Assembly: GCA_024639745.1 (NCBI GenBank)
Contig: JAHEHW010000174.1
Coordinates: 1-5,044, forward strand
From: Salaquimonas sp.
GTDB taxonomy: Bacteria; Pseudomonadota; Alphaproteobacteria; Rhizobiales; Rhizobiaceae
Direction of reading: 5' to 3'
Length of the DNA: 5,044 nt
Below, piece by piece: positions 1-5,044 of this stretch (positions are counted from its first letter, which is position 1; every line of letters begins with the position of its first letter). Under the pieces are notes generated by a model. It worked only from the letters and a program-made list of their open reading frames with translations. It did not search any database and was not told the DNA's origin. The position numbers and the translations under genes were made by a program.

Positions 1-759
1 CATTTCGACCAGCTGGGAGAGTTTCTCGCTTCGCAATTCGGTGTTTTCGGCCCGATCCTCTTTGCCGTCTACCTGCTGGCGCTTTTGCGTCTTGGGATTG
101 AAGGCGCCAGCCGGGAGCAGAAGCTGCTGATCGCGTTTTCTTTGCCGGTCCTGCTTCTGATTTCTTTTCAGGCTGTCATGAGCAAGGCCTATGCTAACTG
201 GGCGGCGACCACTTATCCGGCTGCAACGATCCTTCTCGCCCAACTCCTCGTCACTCGCGTACCGGCACTCTGGACACGCGTATCGCTGGGGCTACACGGG
301 TTTGTTTTCGCCGTTCTTGCGGTCGCGGTCTGTTTCGCAGCGCCGGGACAATTGCCGGTGCCCGATGACCGAAATCCTTTTGAGCGGATGTGGGGTGGAC
401 GCCACCTCGCGGACGCTGCGTCAGAGATACTCGATGGTGGCGACTATACGCATATTCTTTCCAATGGTCGCAAACGTACGGCAACCCTGATTTACTATCT
501 ACGAGATCGCGATGAATCGGTACTTGCTTGGCGTGATAGCGGTCATCCTGAAGATCATTTTGAATTGACGCGCGCTTTACAGGATATGAATCCGGATATT
601 CGAAAAAGGGCTGTCTTTTTGCTTCCGACCTCGGGCGACTCCGCGTCATCGCGTCTTGCCGAGCGTTTTGAGGTCATCGAGCGGGTCGGTGAAACGGAGA
701 ATTATCCGGGCAGCGGCAAAACCATTTCGTTTTACAAGCTTCAGGGATATCGGGAATGA
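1..759 (+). CDS. GT-C family (PMT/ArnT-like) glycosyltransferase, C-terminal part
   Basis: The reading frame is open from base 1, so the start and the catalytic N-terminal half lie outside the window; 252 residues are visible. Hydrophobic segments lie at about residues 14-31, 42-59, 70-85 and 96-114 of the visible part, followed by a soluble tail of about 135 residues. The stretch SKAYANWAATTYPAA (60-74) resembles the NWAAP-type segment of PMT_2/ArnT-like proteins. In the tail, NPFERMWGG (125-133) and DHFELTR (185-191) resemble the periplasmic domain of alphaproteobacterial family-39 glycosyltransferases. Members of this family move a sugar from a polyprenyl-phosphate donor to a lipid or protein on the periplasmic side of the inner membrane. 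Rhizobial relatives include galacturonosyltransferases acting on lipopolysaccharide, but the sugar and acceptor cannot be read here. The stop overlaps the start of the phosphatase gene by four bases. The family call is fairly firm; the substrate is unknown. Confidence 0.8.
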   Translation, partial: HFDQLGEFLASQFGVFGPILFAVYLLALLRLGIEGASREQKLLIAFSLPVLLLISFQAVMSKAYANWAATTYPAATILLAQLLVTRVPALWTRVSLGLHGFVFAVLAVAVCFAAPGQLPVPDDRNPFERMWGGRHLADAASEILDGGDYTHILSNGRKRTATLIYYLRDRDESVLAWRDSGHPEDHFELTRALQDMNPDIRKRAVFLLPTSGDSASSRLAERFEVIERVGETENYPGSGKTISFYKLQGYRE

Positions 760-1499
760 AAAAATCTGCTGAAGCTATACCGCTCCGACGGCGGACACCC
801 GAATGGGTCGAGCAGGAATCACACTTTGCAAGCCGTGTGCTGATATTCGCGGCGATTGCGGGTTTGCTTTTCGCCGGTATCTTCGCTGCCTTGCCCAGGC
901 TCGATATCCAGATCGCAGGGCTTGTTTTCGACGGTGATGATTTCTGGTTGCAGGGAAGCGATTTCTGGTGGTGGCTCCGGCGATTGATGATGACCGGCTA
1001 CGGCATCTTTTATGCCGTCATTATCGTTGGTGTCTTTTCGGCGTGGCTGAAAAGGACCGTGGTGTGGACGCTTTACCCATTGGAATGGCTGTATCTTGTA
1101 CTCTGCTCGCTGCTTGGGCCCCTGCTTCTGACGAATGTCATTCTCAAAGATAATATCGGCCGCCCGCGCCCGAGATCGGTAACGGAGTTCGGCGGAGGCT
1201 TGGAATACAAGAACGTTTTCATGCCGGGAGGTGGTTGCGACGGTAACTGTTCCTTCGTCAGCGGCGAAGTTTCTTCCATGGTCATGATTTTCGCATCCCT
1301 GATGTTCATCATGCCCGGATGTCGAAAACTCTGGCTCTTCATCCTGTTCCCGGCTTGGGGTTTTTCGGCATTTCTACGGATTGGCGAGGGGGCTCATTTT
1401 GCGAGCGATACCCTCCTCGCCGGAACCTTCATGATTGCCGTTGCTGCCTCGCTCTACTGGTTGATGTTTCTGAGAGGAGCCGGGGGTGCGCGCGAGTAA
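756..1499 (+). CDS. PAP2-superfamily membrane lipid phosphatase (LpxE-like)
   Basis: This is a complete 247-residue integral membrane protein. About six hydrophobic segments are visible (near 27-46, 83-98, 108-130, 173-188, 190-207 and 219-240), as expected for lipid phosphatases of the PAP2 superfamily. Motif 1 is KDNIGRPRP (K131, R138-P139, fitting K-x6-RP). Motif 2 is SFVSGE (166-171). Motif 3 is R208-x5-H214-x3-D218, in which H214 is the expected phosphohistidine nucleophile. Motif 2 carries Glu171 where the superfamily consensus has His. Cys161 and Cys165 lie just before motif 2 on the side expected to face the periplasm. Likely substrates are lipid A 1-phosphate or a polyprenyl/phosphatidyl phosphate; sequence alone does not separate these. 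The ATG start sits in an ATGA overlap with the glycosyltransferase, with AGGGA eight bases upstream (743-747), which supports this start and cotranscription. Superfamily confidence is high, substrate confidence low. Confidence 0.88.
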   Translation: MKKSAEAIPLRRRTPEWVEQESHFASRVLIFAAIAGLLFAGIFAALPRLDIQIAGLVFDGDDFWLQGSDFWWWLRRLMMTGYGIFYAVIIVGVFSAWLKRTVVWTLYPLEWLYLVLCSLLGPLLLTNVILKDNIGRPRPRSVTEFGGGLEYKNVFMPGGGCDGNCSFVSGEVSSMVMIFASLMFIMPGCRKLWLFILFPAWGFSAFLRIGEGAHFASDTLLAGTFMIAVAASLYWLMFLRGAGGARE

Positions 1500-1522
1500 A
1501 CGCATCGCCCCGATGGTATCGT
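1500..1522. terminator. Short convergent gap with a small hairpin, possible weak terminator
   Basis: Only 23 bases separate the stops of two convergent genes. They contain CATCG (1503-1507), a CCC loop and CGATG (1511-1515), a perfect 5-bp stem. Neither strand has a clear run of T after the stem, so a strong intrinsic terminator is not shown. Placement between convergent genes is the main argument for a role in ending transcription; the hairpin may equally be chance. Confidence 0.25.
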
Positions 1523-2422
1523 CTATTTGCCCAGACGCTGCAGGATTTTCATGACGTGCTCGTTGCCGGCGTTAAAGGTCCCGGCATCCGCCATATCCCT
1601 TATCGCCTCGATATTTTCGGCAATCTTCTCCGGCGTCCGATCGGCTTCGGACAGGTGTATGCCTTCCGATTCACGCAACTCGAGAACTGAATAGCTTCCC
1701 GCGCCGGCGAACATTATCGTGCGGTTCGGCGCATCGCGGCTGGTTAGATAGAGCGCCGCCGGTGAAACGAATTCCGGCGCCAGTGCTGAAAGCATTTCCG
1801 GGGTCATGATGTCTTCCGTCATACGGGTGGCTGCGGTCGGAGCGAGCGCATTGATGCGGATATCGTATTTCGCGCCTTCTATGCAGAGAGTGTTCATCAT
1901 TCCGACAAGGCCAAGCTTGGCGGCACCGTAGTTGGCCTGGCCAAAATTGCCGTAGATCCCCGATGTCGAAGTGGTCATCAGGATGCGGCCATAGCCCTGT
2001 TCCCGCATGATGCTCCAAACGGCAAGCGCGCAATTCGCCGACCCGTTCAGATGCACATCGACCACGGCGCGCCAGTCGTCCGGTTGCATCTTGCCGAAGC
2101 TCTTGTCGCGCAGGATGCCCGCATTGTTGATTAGGACATCGATGTGCCCCCATTTTTCAATGGCCTGAGAGGCCATTGCCGCGCATTCTTCTGCATTGGT
2201 CACGTTAGCGCCGTTCGCTATCGCTTCGCCACCTTCCTCCGTAATTTCAGCAACCACCGTTTCCGCAGGCGAGAGCGAACCGCCGGTGCCATCTCTGGCG
2301 CCACCAAAATCATTTACGACAACCTTGGCGCCGCGCTCTGCCAATTGGAGGGCGTGGCTGCGTCCGAGCCCGTTGCCCGCGCCCGTTACAATCGCGACCT
2401 GTCCTTCGAAGCTTATTGTCAT
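1523..2422 (-). CDS. HSD17B4/MFE-2-type short-chain dehydrogenase, probable (R)-3-hydroxyacyl-CoA dehydrogenase
   Basis: This complete 299-residue classical SDR has the cofactor motif TGAGNGLG at 13-20, NNAG at 99-102, the structural Asn126, and the catalytic set Ser152, Tyr165 and Lys169 (YGAAK). The N-terminal run VVVNDFGG (34-41) and the insertion GARDGTGGS (41-49) are typical of the dehydrogenase domain of peroxisomal multifunctional enzyme type 2 and its bacterial relatives. Those enzymes oxidise (R)-3-hydroxyacyl-CoA to 3-ketoacyl-CoA. Asp38 at the end of the second strand favours NAD+ over NADP+. The C-terminal tail of about 60 residues (240-299) is longer than in FabG-like SDRs and fits this subfamily. 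The ATG overlaps the stop of the MaoC gene by four bases, and a strong GGGAAGGA lies six bases upstream (2429-2436), inside that gene. It is the last gene of the three-gene operon. Chain length and the acyl substrate are not determined. Confidence 0.87.
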   Translation of the reverse strand: MTISFEGQVAIVTGAGNGLGRSHALQLAERGAKVVVNDFGGARDGTGGSLSPAETVVAEITEEGGEAIANGANVTNAEECAAMASQAIEKWGHIDVLINNAGILRDKSFGKMQPDDWRAVVDVHLNGSANCALAVWSIMREQGYGRILMTTSTSGIYGNFGQANYGAAKLGLVGMMNTLCIEGAKYDIRINALAPTAATRMTEDIMTPEMLSALAPEFVSPAALYLTSRDAPNRTIMFAGAGSYSVLELRESEGIHLSEADRTPEKIAENIEAIRDMADAGTFNAGNEHVMKILQRLGK

Positions 2423-2940
2423 TTTGTATCCTTCCCGTATTTTTTATCGGTTTGGTCCAGAATTCTGAGCGTCAGCCAAACAGCTGAGAGGGCTGGTTTT
2501 GTTACGTTTTTGATTTCAATTTCCACCTTGAATCGCGAAAGCAGTTCACCCGGATTTCGAAGTGTTGCCTCGGTCAGTTGAAAAAGCGCACGAACGCGAG
2601 CGCCCTCCGGAACGGGATTGAGAAAGCGCACTTTTTCGAACCCGTAATTTATTCCCATGCGCGTACCGGTAATTTTGGGAAAGGTGGCCGCGGCAAAATG
2701 AGAAATCAGAGACAGGCTGAGAAAGCCGTGGGCGATCGTCCCGCCGAAAGGCGTCTCCGTACGGGCCCGCCGTGGGTCGGAATGTATGAATTGATGATCC
2801 AACGTCGCATCGGCGAAGCGATCGATCATTTTCTGGTCGACCGTCAGCCAAGGTGAGGCGGCGTGCCATTCGCCCGCAAGTGCCAGCCAGTTCTCCGGGT
2901 CTATGGCCTCCGGCATGTTATCACCAGCGCCTTTGTTCAT
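2419..2940 (-). CDS. MaoC-type (R)-specific enoyl-CoA hydratase
   Basis: This 173-residue single hot-dog-domain protein has the hydratase-2 active-site pattern D48-x4-H53 (within ATLDHQFIHSDP), matching the Asp/His pair of PhaJ-type hydratases. It is followed by TPFGGTIAHGFLSLSL (63-78), the conserved AHG loop of MaoC dehydratases. Family members add water to trans-2-enoyl-CoA to give (R)-3-hydroxyacyl-CoA, which is the substrate of the downstream MFE-2-like dehydrogenase. In animal MFE-2 these two activities are domains of one polypeptide; here they are adjacent genes. The chosen ATG overlaps the upstream SDR stop (ATGA at 2937-2940). A second in-frame ATG eight codons later (Met9) is possible, and no clear Shine-Dalgarno sequence precedes the first, so translation probably depends on coupling. 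The last 12 or so residues (162-173) are polar and lysine-rich, an unremarkable tail. Confidence 0.88.
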   Translation of the reverse strand: MNKGAGDNMPEAIDPENWLALAGEWHAASPWLTVDQKMIDRFADATLDHQFIHSDPRRARTETPFGGTIAHGFLSLSLISHFAAATFPKITGTRMGINYGFEKVRFLNPVPEGARVRALFQLTEATLRNPGELLSRFKVEIEIKNVTKPALSAVWLTLRILDQTDKKYGKDTK

Positions 2941-3770
2941 TTGCCAAGTTTCAAGGCTTCTTCAAACAAGTTGGGGCCGGTCATGACATGGCATCCGCCG
3001 TCAACGGGGATGATCGCGCCAGTGACATATGAACCGCCCCTGCCGCATAGGTAAAGCACTGCGGCAGCGATATCGTCCGGCGCGCCGAGCCTGCCCAATG
3101 GAACCGCCCTGGATACAGCTTTTGCCTGTTCCGAGGTTGCGGTTGCGTGGGCGGTCATTCTCGAAGGAAACGGGCCCGGCGCAAGCGCGTTGACGCTGAT
3201 ATGACGGCCGGCAAGCTCTTTAGCCAGGATGCGGGTCAATTGGTGGACGGCCGCTTTCGATGCTGAATAGGAATAGGCCCCGTCGCCCATGGCGACAGTT
3301 CCCATGACCGAACCAATATTGACCACGCGGGCCGGGTCGTCGAGCGAGCCCGCTGCTTCGAGCTGCGGAAGCAACTCCCGCGTTAGATTGAACAGGCCGG
3401 TCACGTTGAGGTCGAGAACGCGGCCCCATGCATGATAGGGAAACTCGTCAAGCGACGCGCCCCAGGTCGTTCCGGCATTGTTGAAAAGAATGTCAAGTGT
3501 GTCGGTCCGCGCGCGTACCTCGTCTACAAGATTCTCGATTCCTTCTTCCGTCGCGACATTGCCAGCAAAGCCCTGAACATTGCCTGCCTCGTTCCGGCCG
3601 TTGATTTCAGCGGCAGCGGTTTCGCAAAGCGCCGCCTTGCGCGAAGCAATCATGACATTAGCGCCTGCGCTGGCAAGGGCCGTTGCAATCATCCTGCCGA
3701 TACCGGTTGCGCCGCCTGTCACCAGAGCCGTTTTTCCTTCTAGGGAAAAGAGGTGTTCAAGCAGTACCAT
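2937..3770 (-). CDS. RhlG/FabG-like short-chain dehydrogenase/reductase
   Basis: This complete 277-residue classical SDR is the first gene of the operon. The dinucleotide motif TGGATGIG is at 18-25, NNAG at 97-100, Asn122 in LNVTG, Ser154 in NIGSVMG, and the YSASK box at 168-172 gives catalytic Tyr168 and Lys172. IIPVDGGC (253-260) is the usual SDR C-terminal motif. Arg44-Lys45 after the second strand suggests NADP(H) preference. The overall pattern (FSLEGKTALVTGG start, PxxFPSRMT loop near 200-206) resembles RhlG-like ketoacyl reductases, but SDR substrates cannot be assigned from sequence; oxidation of a secondary alcohol is equally possible. The ATG at 3768-3770 has AAGG only three bases upstream (3774-3777), a rather close site; no better start is visible, and this one puts the cofactor motif at the usual distance from the N terminus. 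The stop overlaps the MaoC start. Confidence 0.86.
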   Translation of the reverse strand: MVLLEHLFSLEGKTALVTGGATGIGRMIATALASAGANVMIASRKAALCETAAAEINGRNEAGNVQGFAGNVATEEGIENLVDEVRARTDTLDILFNNAGTTWGASLDEFPYHAWGRVLDLNVTGLFNLTRELLPQLEAAGSLDDPARVVNIGSVMGTVAMGDGAYSYSASKAAVHQLTRILAKELAGRHISVNALAPGPFPSRMTAHATATSEQAKAVSRAVPLGRLGAPDDIAAAVLYLCGRGGSYVTGAIIPVDGGCHVMTGPNLFEEALKLGK

Positions 3771-3902
3771 CGGCCTTGTTCCGTTTGAGATTTGGTTTCG
3801 TTCAGGGGGTGGTAGTAGGGCCTGAATTTAATTGGTACGTAAAGGTCTTGATTGGAATTTCCTTTGGGAGTGCGCCACCCGGAACGCGCAGGGAGAAAAT
3901 AG
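3771..3902. promoter_or_regulatory. Divergent intergenic region controlling the SDR/MaoC operon and the acyl-CoA dehydrogenase gene
   Basis: The 132 bases between two divergent start codons must hold promoters for both directions. Visible elements are an inverted repeat TTCAGG (3801-3806) / CCTGAA (3821-3826) with a 14-base spacer, an AT-richer core around 3824-3860, the hexamer palindrome TACGTA (3836-3841), and GGAATTTCC (3854-3862), whose GGAA/TTCC arms flank one base. GGGAG at 3891-3895 is the ribosome site of the dehydrogenase gene. I could not assign convincing -35/-10 boxes in either direction. Coordinate control by one acyl-CoA-responsive repressor would be typical of such a layout but is inferred. 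Confidence 0.5.
3801..3826. repeat. Inverted repeat, candidate operator
   Basis: TTCAGG and CCTGAA form a perfect 6-bp inverted repeat centred between the divergent genes, 31 bases upstream of the SDR start codon. The arms are short, so chance is a real alternative. The position would suit repressor binding to the operon promoter. No match to a named operator consensus is claimed. Confidence 0.25.
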
Positions 3903-5044
3903 ATGGATCAAATGGCGCTCGGCATGAGTGAACGGTTGCGGCCCATCCATGAACAGGTCAGCCGGATGATCCGTGAAGAGATAGAACCCCTTGACGCGGA
4001 GTTTCTCGCGGAAGTCGAAAAGGGTGACCGTTGGCGCTACACAGAGCGGCAAACAGAGATCCTCGAGGGCTTGAAGGTCAAAGCCAAGGAACGAGGACTC
4101 TGGAATTTCTGGCTCACCGACAGCGAGCGGGGATATGGCCTGACCACGGTCGAATACGCCTATCTTGCCGAGGAGATGGGTAAGTCTCATCTCGCGGCCG
4201 AAGTCTTCAACTGCAACGCACCGGATACCGGCAATATGGAGGTTTTCGAGCGTTACGGCAGTGAAAAGCACAAGGAAGAATGGTTGTCGCGGCTGTTGGA
4301 GGGAGAAATCTGCTCAGCCTATCTAATGACGGAACCGGATGTAGCTTCGTCGGATGCGACAAATATTGAAATGCGCTGCGAGCATGATGGCGATCACTTT
4401 ATTCTCAATGGCGAGAAATGGTGGTCTTCGGGCGCAGGTGATCCCAGATGCGCCGTTTACATTGTGATGGCGGCCAGTCCCGATCCGGATCGACCGAAAC
4501 ACCAACAGCATTCGATGCTGGTTGTCGATGCGAAGACGCCCGGGATCGAGATTCTGCGGTCGATGGAAGTTTACGGCATGGACGATGCCCCACATGGGCA
4601 CATGCATATCCGGTTTACAGATGTTCGTGTGCCGGCGGAGGATATGCTGCTCGGCGAGGGCTGTGGGTTTCAAATCGCGCAAGGGCGGCTGGGGCCGGGC
4701 CGCATTCACCACTGCATGCGTGCGATCGGTCAGGCAGAGCGAGCGCTTGAACTCATGTGCAAGCGGTCGCTTGACCGCGAGGCGTTCGGTAAACCGATTG
4801 CGATGCTTGGCGCCAATTACGACATCATCGCGAATAGCCGCATGGAGATCGAACAGGCGAGGCTGCTCTGCCTCAAGGCGGCTTGGATGATGGATCAGGG
4901 AGACCCGAAAGCCGCCGCGCCCTGGATTTCCCAGATCAAGGTGGTGGCGCCGCTGATGGCGCTCAAGGTGATCGACGAAGCAGTGCAGATCCACGGCGCT
5001 CAAGGCATATCGCAGGATACGTTGCTTCCGCATGCCTGGAAACA
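3903..5044 (+). CDS. Acyl-CoA dehydrogenase, ACAD10/ACAD11-like subfamily (3' end beyond window)
   Basis: The frame runs from ATG 3903 to the window end without a stop: 380 residues of a protein expected to be a little over 400. GGGAG lies seven bases upstream, supporting this start; Met4 and Met8 are weaker alternatives. The flavin/substrate signature is present in the longer form TEPDVASSDATN (143-154), instead of the usual TEPxAGSD. Other family marks are GEKWWSSGAGDPRC (170-183), DDAPHGH (227-233), RLGPGRIHHCMR (262-273), REAFGKP (292-298) and VQIHGAQGISQD (361-372). These closely resemble the ACAD domain of eukaryotic ACAD10/11 and bacterial relatives. The enzyme would be cytoplasmic, FAD-bound, oxidise acyl-CoA to 2-enoyl-CoA and pass electrons to ETF. 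The C-terminal segment that normally carries the active-site acid is outside the window. It is divergent from an operon supplying hydratase and dehydrogenases, which fits a shared pathway. Confidence 0.93.
   Translation, partial: MDQMALGMSERLRPIHEQVSRMIREEIEPLDAEFLAEVEKGDRWRYTERQTEILEGLKVKAKERGLWNFWLTDSERGYGLTTVEYAYLAEEMGKSHLAAEVFNCNAPDTGNMEVFERYGSEKHKEEWLSRLLEGEICSAYLMTEPDVASSDATNIEMRCEHDGDHFILNGEKWWSSGAGDPRCAVYIVMAASPDPDRPKHQQHSMLVVDAKTPGIEILRSMEVYGMDDAPHGHMHIRFTDVRVPAEDMLLGEGCGFQIAQGRLGPGRIHHCMRAIGQAERALELMCKRSLDREAFGKPIAMLGANYDIIANSRMEIEQARLLCLKAAWMMDQGDPKAAAPWISQIKVVAPLMALKVIDEAVQIHGAQGISQDTLLPHAWK

Noticed and set aside
85..87. TTG as a start codon for the first gene.
   Set aside because: The frame is open back to base 1 and the upstream residues continue a typical GT-C membrane segment, so this is an internal leucine of a gene truncated by the window edge.
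251..649. Minus-strand open frame of 132 codons opposite the glycosyltransferase tail.
   Set aside because: The composition is Arg/Pro-rich and motif-free, and the opposite strand has a coherent membrane-protein frame ending in an ATGA overlap with the next gene.
1671..2153. Minus-strand open frame of 160 codons within the distal SDR gene, in another frame.
   Set aside because: The SDR frame holds all the catalytic motifs without interruption, so this is an out-of-frame shadow and not evidence of a frameshift.
3828..4271. Minus-strand open frame of 147 codons across the divergent region and the start of the dehydrogenase.
   Set aside because: It overlaps the intergenic control region and the conserved N-terminal part of the dehydrogenase, and shows no family features.
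4323..5033. Long open frame (236 codons) on the minus strand opposite the acyl-CoA dehydrogenase.
   Set aside because: The plus-strand frame encodes an unmistakable acyl-CoA dehydrogenase. The antisense translation is rich in Arg and His with no recognisable motif, as expected from a GC-rich codon shadow.
3903..5044. Possible fusion of the acyl-CoA dehydrogenase to an N-terminal kinase domain, as in ACAD11.
   Set aside because: A good ribosome site and ATG directly precede the dehydrogenase N terminus, and the upstream bases are intergenic, so no kinase domain is fused at this end.

Overview
The window looks like the chromosome of an alphaproteobacterium, probably of the rhizobial group (Hyphomicrobiales). 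The grounds are a moderately high GC content by eye, GC-rich third codon positions, and the character of the encoded proteins. The lineage is an inference from protein style, not from a marker gene. There are six protein-coding genes, two of them cut by the window edges. I see no RNA gene, mobile element, CRISPR array or long repeat.

Left part (1-1499, + strand): the C-terminal end of a multi-membrane-spanning GT-C (PMT/ArnT-like) glycosyltransferase. It overlaps by ATGA with a complete six-helix PAP2-type phosphatase that resembles lipid A or undecaprenyl-type lipid phosphatases. The pair looks like an envelope glycolipid-modification unit: a polyprenyl-phosphate-sugar-dependent transferase plus a periplasm-facing lipid phosphatase.

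Middle (1523-3770, - strand): a tightly packed three-gene operon, transcribed right to left: a RhlG/FabG-like short-chain dehydrogenase (SDR), a MaoC-type (R)-enoyl-CoA hydratase, and an SDR of the HSD17B4/MFE-2 dehydrogenase type. Each junction is a 4-base ATGA overlap, so the three proteins are probably translationally coupled. The operon converges on the phosphatase gene across a 23-bp gap that holds a small hairpin.

Right part (3903-5044, + strand): a divergent gene, open at the right edge, for an acyl-CoA dehydrogenase with clear ACAD10/ACAD11-like sequence signatures. A 132-bp divergent intergenic region (3771-3902) separates it from the operon and must hold the promoters for both directions.

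Together, the right four genes supply the dehydrogenation, hydration and second dehydrogenation steps of a beta-oxidation-like route through (R)-3-hydroxyacyl-CoA, which is the peroxisomal MFE-2 layout split into separate proteins. The ACAD11-like subfamily suggests that the substrate may be a hydroxylated or otherwise unusual acyl-CoA. No thiolase, CoA ligase, kinase or regulator gene is visible inside the window.
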